Positions 1-5,949 of a DNA stretch of 7,503 nucleotides are shown here, one piece after another. Numbering within the stretch: position 1 is the first letter of the stretch; every line of letters starts with the position of its first letter. The translations under genes and the position numbers were made by a program. Origin of the DNA: Deltaproteobacteria bacterium (GTDB lineage: Bacteria; Desulfobacterota; GWC2-55-46); contig JAKAIQ010000103.1 of the NCBI GenBank assembly GCA_021825035.1, positions 1-7,503 on the forward strand, given 5' to 3'. Under the pieces are notes generated by a model that worked only from the letters and a program-made list of their open reading frames with translations, did no database searches and had not been told where the DNA came from.

Positions 1-24
1 AAGAGATTATTTGATGCGCTTTCT

Positions 25-147
25 AATCCCCCCTTGCCCCCTTTAGAAAAGGGGGATTTCACCCTCCCCTTAATCCCCTCCCATCAAGGGAGGGGAAATT
101 CATTCCTCCCTCTCCCCTTGCGGGAGAGGGCTGGGGTGAGGGGTCTT
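25..147. repeat. Cluster of three C-tract/G-tract palindromic repeats
   Basis: Three hairpin units lie end to end. Unit one pairs 37-44 with 48-55 (CCCCCTTT/AAAGGGGG). Unit two pairs 75-82 with 88-95 (CCCCTCCC/GGGAGGGG, loop ATCAA). Unit three pairs 108-116 with 122-130 (CCCTCTCCC/GGGAGAGGG) and is followed by a G-rich tail. Related units recur at 2271-2370, 4184-4279 and 4341-4377, so this is a dispersed family and not a private terminator. It lies just downstream of the portal stop codon on the minus strand; the hairpins could weaken transcription, but no U-tract follows them. Nothing else is seen in 1-153. Confidence 0.8.
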
Positions 148-160
148 TAACGGTCACGGC
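144..160 (-). repeat. Left copy of 17-bp inverted repeat bracketing the portal gene
   Basis: Read on the minus strand this is GCCGTGACCGTTAAAGA. It matches 2074-2090 on the plus strand at 16 of 17 positions, so the two copies point outward from the portal gene. This copy overlaps the last codons and the stop of the portal gene. In both places it leads into repeat-rich DNA. Confidence 0.7.
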
Positions 161-2052
161 CTTTGCCCGTAGTCCTTGAACTCCTTCAGCACGTCCACGA
201 TCGTCTTTCTTATGTTCGCGCGCTCGTCCCCTTCGAGCTTCAGGAGCTGGAGCCTCAACCTGTCGAACTCGAGCTCGAGCTTCTTCATCTTTATGATCAT
301 GTCCGGGTCGGGCGCGGCATTTCCGGCGACTGCCGGAGGGAGCGTCTTCCTGAGCCTCCCGGCTATCTCCTCGGCACCGGGCCAGTCCATGTTTTTGGCT
401 ATGAGGTCGGCCATCACAGGCGCGGCCTCGGGCACCGCCCTTGCGAACTCGAGCATCGACGCCGCCGCCTCCTGTCTCTGCGTGGCGTACGAAGGCCCGG
501 TGTCTATCGTGACGAAGTAGCTGCCCCTGCCGAGGTCGTTCAGCACAACGGGGTTGCCCGCCGCGTCCACGGCGGCCCTGTTCACCGGCACGAAGGCCTC
601 GCTCCCGTCTGCCATGGCGACGGGCACGACGCGTTCGGTGTCGTATATCTTCGGGATCAGGTCTACGATAATCCGGCCCGCGAAGGCGATGGCGCGGCAC
701 AGGTTGTCGGAGAACGCGAAGGTCGAGGCCTCGCCCTGCCTTTGCCTCGCGGTTATGGCGCGGCCCGATATCTCGGCCCCGGCGACGCCGAGCCTCTCGT
801 CATGCACGCCGGTCGCGAACTTCATGTCTTCGGCGGCCGTTGCCGCCTCGGAGAATATCCCCTGCGGCGCGGGCTGCGGAAAGTGCCTCTGCGGGGCGGC
901 GCCGTTCGTCTGGTTGTAGAGGAGGTACGGGAAGCTCTTTACGTTAGCGTCCCTCCACATCGCTTCAAAGCCCTCTATCTGCTCCGGGGTCACGAGGTAA
1001 GGGGCCTTGGGCGTAAGCGCCACTATCTCGGTCGCCATCGTTCTCCAGTAGTTATACATCCTCTGCGGGTCGCGCGCCCACCGCACGAGTCCGCGCAGAG
1101 CCTTTTTGCCCTGGACGTTCAACTCCTTGCCCACGACCTGCACTATCGGGATGAAGCGTCCCGGCCATGGGTTCGGCCCTTCGAGGACCTCGTTGCCCGT
1201 CACCAGGTATTGATAGACCCTGTGGCAGGACGCCTCCCTCTTTGCCACGATCCTGACAGGCGCGTCCTTCGGGCCGGAGGCCATCGCGGCGACGGCCTCG
1301 GCCTCCGGGAGCGTCCTGCCGTCGGAGAGGAGGCAGACCTTCTTTTTTATCTCCCTTTTGACCCAGTACTCGGCTATCCTCACCCTGTCCTTCTCGAACC
1401 AGCCGTCGTACTCGGCTCCCACCCCGGCTTCGAGGTCCATGGGGCTCGCGCCCGGAAACCTTCTCCTGAACTCGTCCCTGCCGACGGTCTCGGTCACGAA
1501 GGCCCACCTGGCGTCGCTCCTGTCCGGCCTGACGGTCGAGGGGTCGAGGTAGACGGAGAAGGGGTTGTTTACCGGCTTGATGAGTATCTCCTGGTCGAAC
1601 GAGTCGTCGCCCACGTAGGCGGTCTCGACCCGGAAGAAGCCGAACCCCATTGTGACAGCCTGCTCGAAGGCCGCGTCATAGACCGCCTCTGCCCCGCTCC
1701 TGTTCTCGATCGTCTTTATCATGCCGCCGAGTATATCGGCTATGACCGGGTCGCTCGACTCGTCCGCCGGCCTTACCTTTATGGCGGGCTTGTTCTGGCG
1801 CTGGTCTCCCACGACCCTGTCTATGAACGACGGCAGGCGGTTTACGGTCAGGCACGGCCTTCCCTCGGCGTGGCGCGCGTTCTTCAGCTCCACCGGCCAC
1901 TGCTCGCCGTTGACGAACTTCAGGTCTTCGAGGGCCGCGAGCCTTCCCTCGCGCTCGGCGTCAACGGCCATCCTCCGTCGCTCCCGCGCCTCCCTCAAGA
2001 GGTCTTCGGGGCTAAAATCGTCCACGCGATCCATCGTGTTATTTTCGTCCAT
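154..2052 (-). CDS. Phage portal protein, P22-like
   Basis: A 632-aa protein expected to form the ring at the capsid vertex through which DNA is pumped, and on which the terminase docks. The family call rests on the N-terminal signature FVNGEQWP (46-53), then LTVNRLPSFIDRVVGDQRQN (68-87), then NPFSVYLDP (163-171). Further marks are a central stretch with DPQRMYNYWRTMATEI (328-343) and the SGRAITARQRQGE segment (429-441), all typical of P22-type portals. Residues 582-632 are charged and predicted helical, as in the helical C-terminal barrel/tail of this family. It is somewhat shorter than the P22 portal (725 aa) but shows no break. The start is supported by AAAGGA at 2056-2061, four bases before the ATG. 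It is third in the order small protein, terminase, portal, yet separated from terminase by about 330 bases of repeats. The exact subfamily is inferred from remembered motifs. Confidence 0.9.
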   Translation of the reverse strand: MDENNTMDRVDDFSPEDLLREARERRRMAVDAEREGRLAALEDLKFVNGEQWPVELKNARHAEGRPCLTVNRLPSFIDRVVGDQRQNKPAIKVRPADESSDPVIADILGGMIKTIENRSGAEAVYDAAFEQAVTMGFGFFRVETAYVGDDSFDQEILIKPVNNPFSVYLDPSTVRPDRSDARWAFVTETVGRDEFRRRFPGASPMDLEAGVGAEYDGWFEKDRVRIAEYWVKREIKKKVCLLSDGRTLPEAEAVAAMASGPKDAPVRIVAKREASCHRVYQYLVTGNEVLEGPNPWPGRFIPIVQVVGKELNVQGKKALRGLVRWARDPQRMYNYWRTMATEIVALTPKAPYLVTPEQIEGFEAMWRDANVKSFPYLLYNQTNGAAPQRHFPQPAPQGIFSEAATAAEDMKFATGVHDERLGVAGAEISGRAITARQRQGEASTFAFSDNLCRAIAFAGRIIVDLIPKIYDTERVVPVAMADGSEAFVPVNRAAVDAAGNPVVLNDLGRGSYFVTIDTGPSYATQRQEAAASMLEFARAVPEAAPVMADLIAKNMDWPGAEEIAGRLRKTLPPAVAGNAAPDPDMIIKMKKLELEFDRLRLQLLKLEGDERANIRKTIVDVLKEFKDYGQRP

Positions 2053-2055
2053 AAG

Positions 2056-2061
2056 TCCTTT
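2056..2061 (-). promoter_or_regulatory. Shine-Dalgarno site of the portal gene
   Basis: On the minus strand this reads AAAGGA, three bases (2053-2055) before the ATG at 2050-2052, or four from the core AAGG. The spacing is slightly short but usable. It supports this ATG, which starts a methionine-aspartate-glutamate N-terminus, over the internal methionine at residue 7. Confidence 0.6.
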
Positions 2062-2073
2062 CCCGGGTTAAAT

Positions 2074-2090
2074 GCCGTAACCGTTAAAGA
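2074..2090 (+). repeat. Right copy of 17-bp inverted repeat bracketing the portal gene
   Basis: GCCGTAACCGTTAAAGA on the plus strand, inverted relative to 144-160 with one mismatch. It lies 22 bases upstream of the portal start. A shorter related string, TTAAAGAC before a pyrimidine-rich repeat, appears near 2269-2276. Confidence 0.7.
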
Positions 2091-2119
2091 TTGAAGACCC
2101 TACCGCCTGCGCCGTGCTG

Positions 2120-2229
2120 ACAGGGCCTTTTGCGCCCTGCCGCGCGCTTCGGGTTAGGGGGTTCCCTGCGCTACGGCCTCCATCCTTCTCGCTCGCGGCT
2201 TCTCTGCCCCGGCTCGCTCGCCCGGCCTC
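2120..2229. repeat. Composite GC-rich dispersed repeat, copy 1 (short form)
   Basis: Positions 2120-2180 match 3939-3999 almost exactly; the only differences I see are a few bases around 2135-2138. Positions 2209-2229 match 4096-4116 exactly (CCGGCTCGCTCGCCCGGCCTC). Between the two conserved blocks this copy has about 28 bases where copy 2 has about 96. It fills much of the gap between terminase and portal. No ORF with a ribosome site is seen in it. Confidence 0.8.
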
Positions 2230-2270
2230 CATCCTTACGCGCCGTTCACCCCTAACCCATGGGATTTTTT

Positions 2271-2370
2271 AAAGACTTCCCCCCTTTTTCTCCTTCCATC
2301 AAGGAAGGGGAGGATTGAAAGCCCGGTTCAATCCCCCTCTCCCCTTCCGGGAGAGGGTTGGTTCGGGGGC
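2271..2370. repeat. Two C-tract/G-tract palindromic units
   Basis: Unit one pairs CCTTCC (2292-2297) with GGAAGG (2303-2308), loop ATCAA, the same loop as the unit at 75-95. Unit two pairs CCCTCTCCC (2335-2343) with GGGAGAGGG (2349-2357), loop CTTCC, and has the tail TTGGTTCGGGG also seen at 4368-4378. The cluster ends about ten bases downstream of the terminase stop codon (minus strand). There is no T-tract after the stem to make it a classical terminator. Confidence 0.75.
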
Positions 2371-2380
2371 TTCATCGGCC

Positions 2381-3769
2381 TTACGCGCCCATCCATCCGT
2401 TCTCGGCAAAAGCCCTCGGCCCAGGGCCCTGCCGGACCTGCTTCCTTTCGTTTATGAAAAGCCGTGTGGCCACATATTGCAAGGCGTCCGCGCAATGCGA
2501 ATATTCGTTCTTGGCAGGCTCGTCCCTGAATATCCCGGTGTTGCCGACCTCCGGGTAGGCGTAGCCTCCGTCGAAGCCGTCTATGAGGCGCGTGCAGGCC
2601 GGGTCGATGAGCAGAGCTGGCGCGCCGTTTATGAGCTTCGTGAGCCGTCCGGCCACGGCCTCCCGCCGGGCCTTGAACGTCTGTATCCCGTCCTCGACGT
2701 TTATGTTTATCTTGCGGAGGTAGTCCGCCGGACTCATCCTGTTGGTGTCGCGGTTCTTGCCCGCGGGGTCGCCGATGTCGCGGTACCTGGCGTTGGCTCC
2801 AAAAGTGTTGGCGCACCAGAGATTTACCGTCTCGCCGAAGTCGATTATCCCGATGTCCTCCCCGCAGAACTCCTTCAATATCAACCACTGCCCGGTGGGG
2901 CTCAGTTGCGTCACGACGCAGGCCGGGGAAAGGCCTGTGTTGTCCCAGCCTCTTATGACGATCCCATCCGCCGGACGCAAAGGCTTCGGCGAGACGTGCA
3001 GAGTCCGCACAAACTCCGGGTAGACGAGCCTGCCCTGCGCCACGACGCCCCATTCTCCGCGGACGAGGGTCTTCAAGAGGTCGGGCCTTGCCGCGTAATC
3101 CCTCTCAAGGTCTTCGTAGTAGCCGGGCCGAAGGTTGCCTCTATTCTCCTCCTGCCCGGCCCTGTACATCGAATAGCCGGATACCGGGTTGGCGACGAAG
3201 TCGCGGTACAGGTAGTGTTCGGTTGACGGATAGTTGGTGGTGAGTATTATCTGCGGGGGTGTAAGAAAGGGATTCAAGCCCCCGGTATCCTTCATGGACG
3301 GATATCTCCCGACGCGGCCAAGGAGGCCTTTGAAGATATCCTCGTGAATCTCGCGCGCCTCGTCTATGTGCGCGCCCGTAAGTTCGAGGGACAGGAGGTC
3401 GCGCGCGTCCTGCGGCGAGTCGAGGGCCTTGAAGATAAGCTCTATCTCCCTCTCCTCGATCGTCATCACGTACCTCTTCTCCGTAGAGTTGTATTTGCCG
3501 AAAAATCCCGGCGGGAACCAGTCGAGATAGGTCTTTATGGTGGTATCCCTGAGTTCCGGGTACGTGTTGCGGACGATCGCGAAGCGGGTCTTTTTCTTGC
3601 CGTTCGCGGGCACGACCCTTTCGGAGGCGAAATCAATCACGTCCCACGCCGCGCTCGTCGTCTTGCCCGTGCCGAACGGGCCGATTAAAAGCTTTACCCT
3701 GCTCGCCGTATCGGCGTGAAAGGCCGTGGACACCTGGCCAGGGGCGTATGTGATGAGAAGTTCGGTCAT
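2381..3769 (-). CDS. Phage terminase large subunit (packaging ATPase/nuclease)
   Basis: A 462-aa DNA-packaging motor that cuts concatemeric phage DNA and pumps it into the prohead through the portal. The N-terminal ATPase shows a Walker A GPFGTGKTT (30-38, Lys36), a Walker B-type segment with the acidic pair Asp136-Glu137 in GAHIDEARE, and a coupling motif ILTTNYPS (175-182). The C-terminal RNase H-like nuclease shows RGWDNTG (Asp276), the acidic pair Asp331/Asp334 in YRDIGDPAGKNRD, and Asp428 in EYSHCADALQY. All expected catalytic carboxylates are present, so the protein looks functional. An in-frame TAA nine bases upstream fixes this ATG as the first possible start, but the ribosome site is poor (GAGGGTAGG lies about 15 to 25 bases upstream). 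The gene pairs with the portal downstream and the 93-aa protein upstream, with repeats filling both gaps. Confidence 0.95.
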   Translation of the reverse strand: MTELLITYAPGQVSTAFHADTASRVKLLIGPFGTGKTTSAAWDVIDFASERVVPANGKKKTRFAIVRNTYPELRDTTIKTYLDWFPPGFFGKYNSTEKRYVMTIEEREIELIFKALDSPQDARDLLSLELTGAHIDEAREIHEDIFKGLLGRVGRYPSMKDTGGLNPFLTPPQIILTTNYPSTEHYLYRDFVANPVSGYSMYRAGQEENRGNLRPGYYEDLERDYAARPDLLKTLVRGEWGVVAQGRLVYPEFVRTLHVSPKPLRPADGIVIRGWDNTGLSPACVVTQLSPTGQWLILKEFCGEDIGIIDFGETVNLWCANTFGANARYRDIGDPAGKNRDTNRMSPADYLRKININVEDGIQTFKARREAVAGRLTKLINGAPALLIDPACTRLIDGFDGGYAYPEVGNTGIFRDEPAKNEYSHCADALQYVATRLFINERKQVRQGPGPRAFAENGWMGA

Positions 3770-3817
3770 TATTGTTTATGAGCCTACCCTCGGCAAGCAG
3801 CCGGGGAATTAACACGC

Positions 3818-3891
3818 TTTTGCTGGTTCAGGGTTGTACCCTGAACCCGATATTTCGTGCCGTAGAAAAAGCCTCGCCAATCTGTCGGCTT
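3818..3891. repeat. Dispersed repeat with GGTTCAGGG palindrome, copy 1
   Basis: A hairpin pairs GGTTCAGGG (3825-3833) with CCCTGAACC (3839-3847), loop TTGTA. The following bases (ATATTTCGTGCCGTAGAAAA and on) match 7462-7501 beside a host gene, with scattered mismatches. It begins about 50 bases upstream of the terminase start codon. Because the stem is not followed by a T-tract and the similarity runs well past the stem, a mobile or repetitive element fits better than a terminator. Confidence 0.8.
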
Positions 3892-3938
3892 CTTCTGACA
3901 TGCCCTGCAATGAAGACGCTTACTTCGACTCTCTTTCA

Positions 3939-4116
3939 ACAGGGCCTTTTGCGCGTTGCCGCGCGCTTCGGGTTAGGGGGTTCCCTGCGCTACGGCCTCT
4001 ATGGGAGCCCGCCTTGCCATGAAGAACTTCGCCATCTATGGCGAAGTTCTTCCATCCCCCTCGCTCGCCGCTCAGGACGCTTGCGTCTTTCTCCCCCGGC
4101 TCGCTCGCCCGGCCTC
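3939..4116. repeat. Composite GC-rich dispersed repeat, copy 2 (long form)
   Basis: It shares its first 61 bases and last 21 bases with 2120-2229. The middle is longer and contains the perfect hairpin at 4021-4052. It follows copy 1 of the GGTTCAGGG repeat by about 48 bases, so 3818-4116 may be one compound repeat unit. Short plus-strand reading frames run through it but lack ribosome sites and any recognisable protein. Confidence 0.75.
4021..4052. repeat. Perfect 14-bp stem hairpin inside copy 2
   Basis: GAAGAACTTCGCCA (4021-4034) pairs perfectly with TGGCGAAGTTCTTC (4039-4052) around a four-base loop TCTA. This hairpin is absent from the short copy at 2120-2229, so it looks like a nested insertion or a part lost from the other copy. 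Confidence 0.75.
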
Positions 4117-4136
4117 ATGCGATCCATTTGAAAGAC

Positions 4137-4167
4137 CATTCCAGCGGTGTCCGCTAAAACCGGAATG
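4137..4167. repeat. Nested palindrome, possible transposon-end remnant
   Basis: An outer stem CATTCC/GGAATG (4137-4142 with 4162-4167) encloses an inner stem AGCGG/CCGCT (4143-4147 with 4151-4155, loop TGT) and an unpaired AAAACC. The look is that of an insertion-sequence terminal region, but no transposase is nearby and I cannot assign a family. Confidence 0.45.
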
Positions 4168-4183
4168 TGTTTCGATTAACATA

Positions 4184-4279
4184 ACCCCCCTTTTTTAAAG
4201 GGGGGCCGGGGGGATTAAAAGGCCTGAGCCTTGATCAAGCGCTCATAAATCCCCCTCAATCCCCCTTTACAAAGGGGGA
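4184..4279. repeat. MITE-like element with imperfect terminal inverted repeats
   Basis: The left end (about 4185-4218) and the reverse complement of the right end (about 4247-4279) align over some 33 bases as C-tract, T/A, G-tract, a linker, a G-tract and ATT. Each end is itself a hairpin: 4185-4193 with 4197-4205, and 4261-4268 with 4271-4278. About 30 bases separate the ends. The right end also resembles 25-60. It carries no ORF, as expected for a non-autonomous element. Confidence 0.6.
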
Positions 4280-4340
4280 AGACGCCACGGAGAACAAAGT
4301 GTATCTTTACCGGACGCCAATGAGACCTTTCACCTTTTTT

Positions 4341-4377
4341 ATCACCCTCTCCCCAAAGGGGAGAGGGTTGGTTCGGG
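4341..4377. repeat. C-tract/G-tract palindromic unit next to the 93-aa gene
   Basis: A perfect 10-base stem CCCTCTCCCC (4345-4354) pairs with GGGGAGAGGG (4358-4367), loop AAA, followed by TTGGTTCGGGG as in the unit at 2335-2370. It lies about 15 bases past the stop codon of the minus-strand gene at 4393-4674. It could also reduce read-through, but its recurrence elsewhere marks it as a repeat. Confidence 0.75.
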
Positions 4378-4392
4378 GAAGGCGCGCCGCCT

Positions 4393-4674
4393 TTACCCCT
4401 TTGCCCTGTTGTCCACCCGGACGATTATCGTCTCTCCTTTTTCGGATTCGGCCTCGACGCCTTTGGCGAGCATTTTCAGCAGCATGTCCCTGTAAAAGAC
4501 GCCGATGTTTTTTTCATCCGAGGCCCACTCGACGAACCGCCTGAAGCCGCCGACCTCGCGGTAGACCTCGGTTGCGAGCCGCACAGGGTCTTTGATGGCC
4601 CTCTCGGCCTGCCCGGCCTCCGTGTCCGGCGAACGCGCGGCTTTTTTCTTGGTGATCGTTCTTTTCCCTGCCAT
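4393..4674 (-). CDS. Small phage protein, possible terminase small-subunit-like
   Basis: A 93-aa basic-then-acidic protein with no firm family name. Residues 1-14 are rich in Lys and Arg, as in a DNA-contacting tail. Residues 33-51 (LATEVYREVGGFRRFVEWA) and 58-75 (GVFYRDMLLKMLAKGVEA) follow the pattern of short proteins often encoded just before the large terminase gene in tailed phages, with an aromatic EWA segment and a FYxxxLxKxL-type helix. A stop codon (TAA) directly precedes the ATG, so no longer N-terminus is possible. The ribosome site is weak (CTGGG at best). It is first in the minus-strand phage module, but about 620 bases of repeats separate it from terminase. Being a true small terminase subunit is an inference; most such proteins are longer and carry a clear helix-turn-helix. 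Confidence 0.7.
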   Translation of the reverse strand: MAGKRTITKKKAARSPDTEAGQAERAIKDPVRLATEVYREVGGFRRFVEWASDEKNIGVFYRDMLLKMLAKGVEAESEKGETIIVRVDNRAKG

Positions 4675-5055
4675 TTACGCCCAGAGAATAGACCAAAGCG
4701 CGCCGCCTGTCCAAGACGGATGTCCACGGATGGGCACTTATCTTCAAAAAATTCCGCTTCCGGCCTTTTTGGAGGCCTTGAGCGCGTTGTGAGAGCAGGT
4801 TCTCGATCGCCGTTCGCCGCGGGATGAGGCGGCCCGCCTGTGCGGGCCGGCGCGGCATGGCAGGGTCAGGGGGAAAAAACCGTTAAGGAGGGATTATCAG
4901 GATGTTGAAAAAGGCCGTCCTGGACTTTTTCAACTACGGCCTGGCCGAAGTTAATTCGTCCAGGTCTCGCAATTCGGCAATCCGTCCGTGGATTGCAACG
5001 GCAGGCTGTTTTTCGACAGCCTGCCGGTAGATATTTTCGTGACCGATTTCCCGGC
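4675..5055. other. Gene-free gap between phage module and host genes
   Basis: About 380 bases without a convincing gene. It contains a short hairpin (GGCCCGC 4831-4837 with GCGGGCC 4842-4848) and the MITE-like repeat at about 4900-5027. This is the likeliest place for the prophage edge, since phage genes lie left and cellular genes right. I looked for a tRNA end or a direct repeat that could be an attachment site and saw none. A 42-codon plus-strand frame (4902-5030) lies inside the repeat. Confidence 0.5.
4900..5027. repeat. MITE/REP-like element with hairpin ends
   Basis: The left end pairs GTTGAAAAAG (4904-4913) with CTTTTTCAAC (4925-4934). The right end pairs CGGCAGGCTGT (4999-5009) with ACAGCCTGCCG (5016-5026). 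The left end read forward (GGATGTTGAAAAAGGCC) resembles the right end read backward (GGCTGTCGAAAAACAGCC), so the element has imperfect inverted termini. The T-tracts lie inside the stems or loops, not after them, so terminator function is not supported. Hairpins of the GTTGAAAAA type are, from memory, common between genes in deltaproteobacterial genomes. Confidence 0.55.
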
Positions 5056-5532
5056 TCACCGTGCGCTCGCAAGCTCCGGGTCGAGCTTGACGGCCCTGTT
5101 CAAATCCCGCAAGGCCTGGGATTTGTTGCCGAGCGCGTAGTAAGCCCTGCTCCGCTCATAATACGCCCTGGCGAAAGATGGCTTGAGGGCGATGGCGACG
5201 CTCATATCGACTATGGCGCGGCGGTTGTCCCCAAGGGCGACATAGGCCAGCCCCCTGCCGAAGTAGGCCTCGGCGAAGTACGGGTCGAACGCTATCGCGG
5301 CGCTGAAGTCCTTGACCGCCCTCGAACTGTCGCCGGACTCGAGCCGGATGTTGCCGTATTTATAGTACGCGGCCGCGTCGTTGCCCCTGGCCGCCTTTGC
5401 CGAAGGCCCGGCCTCGGCGAGCCTCGCGTCCACGCCCGCCATCGCGGCTGACGAGAAAAACCCCATCGATAATATAAGGCCCGCCAGCACGGCCTTGACC
5501 TTTCCGGTATTTCCGATATTCGATCTGTTCAT
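5056..5532 (-). CDS. Secreted TPR-repeat protein
   Basis: A 158-aa protein exported by a Sec signal peptide: a basic start, a hydrophobic core (VLAGLILSMGFFSSAAMA) and a likely cut after Ala32 (AMA/GV). It is therefore probably periplasmic or extracellular. The mature part is three consecutive tetratricopeptide repeats, about residues 54-86, 87-120 and 121-154, each with the G-Y/A-A-x-DPxxA pattern (for example AEAYFGRGLAYVALGD). TPRs are protein-binding scaffolds; no enzyme domain is present and the partner is unknown. The start is chosen because AAAGGAGG lies five bases upstream of this ATG. A frame open further to 5607 lacks a ribosome site and would bury the signal peptide. No lipobox cysteine is seen. 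It faces away from the divergent membrane-protein gene at 5950 and is not in the phage module. Confidence 0.9.
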   Translation of the reverse strand: MNRSNIGNTGKVKAVLAGLILSMGFFSSAAMAGVDARLAEAGPSAKAARGNDAAAYYKYGNIRLESGDSSRAVKDFSAAIAFDPYFAEAYFGRGLAYVALGDNRRAIVDMSVAIALKPSFARAYYERSRAYYALGNKSQALRDLNRAVKLDPELASAR

Positions 5533-5537
5533 GACTG

Positions 5538-5545
5538 CCTCCTTT
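5538..5545 (-). promoter_or_regulatory. Strong Shine-Dalgarno site of the TPR gene
   Basis: AAAGGAGG on the minus strand with five bases before the ATG at 5530-5532. This decides the start at 5532 over the in-frame upstream methionines at 5571, 5598 and 5607. Confidence 0.85.
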
Positions 5546-5895
5546 CTTCTCCGAGCCGTTTTTAACTTCATGCCGGCCCAGCATACCGCGTGCGGCATTA
5601 AAGGCACATTAATACGCGTGCGATCTGATCCTCATGATGTCCTGGCTCGAAAGAGCCGCATATCCGCCGACGGCCTAACCACAGCGCCGGAGAGGGTTGA
5701 TTCTTGATAGTCCGCGGGCTTATCCGCGGCCTCATGCGCCTGATTTATCTATGTTTCGCGCGGCCCCTCTCTGTATACAGTATGCAATATAGGGCACTTA
5801 GATTTTTTGGGTATGACAATTATCAGAAGGCCCGAAAAAAGATTGCGGCAGATGATTCCGGCGGCCTTTCGCGGAACGCGGCCTCGCCGGAAGGG
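5546..5895. other. Divergent intergenic region
   Basis: About 350 bases between the TPR gene and the promoter of the membrane protein. The composition is more AT-rich at 5740-5860 than in the neighbouring genes. A small hairpin GGCTC-GAAA-GAGCC (5644-5657) and a repeated CCGCGG (5712-5717, 5724-5729) are visible. The TPR gene should have its promoter here on the minus strand, but I find no convincing -35/-10 pair. A plus-strand frame opening at 5704 runs into the membrane protein, but it lies largely upstream of the promoter and lacks a ribosome site, so I treat it as non-coding. Confidence 0.5.
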
Positions 5896-5924
5896 TTGAC
5901 AGGCGGCGTCAAATCATGTAGATT
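5896..5924 (+). promoter_or_regulatory. Sigma70-type promoter of the membrane protein gene
   Basis: A perfect -35 TTGACA (5896-5901), a 17-base spacer and a -10 TAGATT (5919-5924). Transcription would start near 5931, leaving a leader of about 19 bases with GGAGG at 5940-5944 just before the ATG at 5950. The close match predicts constitutive expression unless a repressor binds. Confidence 0.75.
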
Positions 5925-5949
5925 TTCTGCTCAAGACTTGGAGGTGGCG

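Noticed and set aside
25..147. CRISPR array or tandem-repeat array
   Set aside because: The three units differ in sequence and have no constant-length spacers; each is its own palindrome, so they are dispersed hairpin repeats.
59..700. 213-codon minus-strand frame ending in repeat DNA
   Set aside because: It overlaps the portal gene in another frame and is extremely Arg-rich. Its tail is simply the translation of the palindromic repeats.
163..2094. 643-codon open frame on the plus strand opposite the portal gene
   Set aside because: It is the antisense of a well-supported portal gene in GC-rich DNA, where long shadow frames are expected. It has no ribosome site and its product is a low-complexity Arg/Val/Leu-rich chain without a family pattern.
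2315..3226. 303-codon plus-strand frame opposite terminase
   Set aside because: It starts inside a palindromic repeat and is antisense to the terminase with its intact catalytic motifs. No ribosome site is seen.
4345..4367. Rho-independent terminator of the 93-aa gene
   Set aside because: The stem is perfect, but no T-tract follows it on the minus strand and the same unit recurs elsewhere, so it is listed as a repeat.
4785..4848. tRNA gene or tRNA fragment suggested by a GGTTCTCGATC-like string
   Set aside because: No matching acceptor stem, anticodon arm or D-arm can be formed around it.
5704..5949. N-terminal extension of the membrane protein to 210 aa
   Set aside because: The consensus promoter at 5896-5924 lies inside it and the strong ribosome site is at 5940-5944, so translation from 5950 is far better supported.
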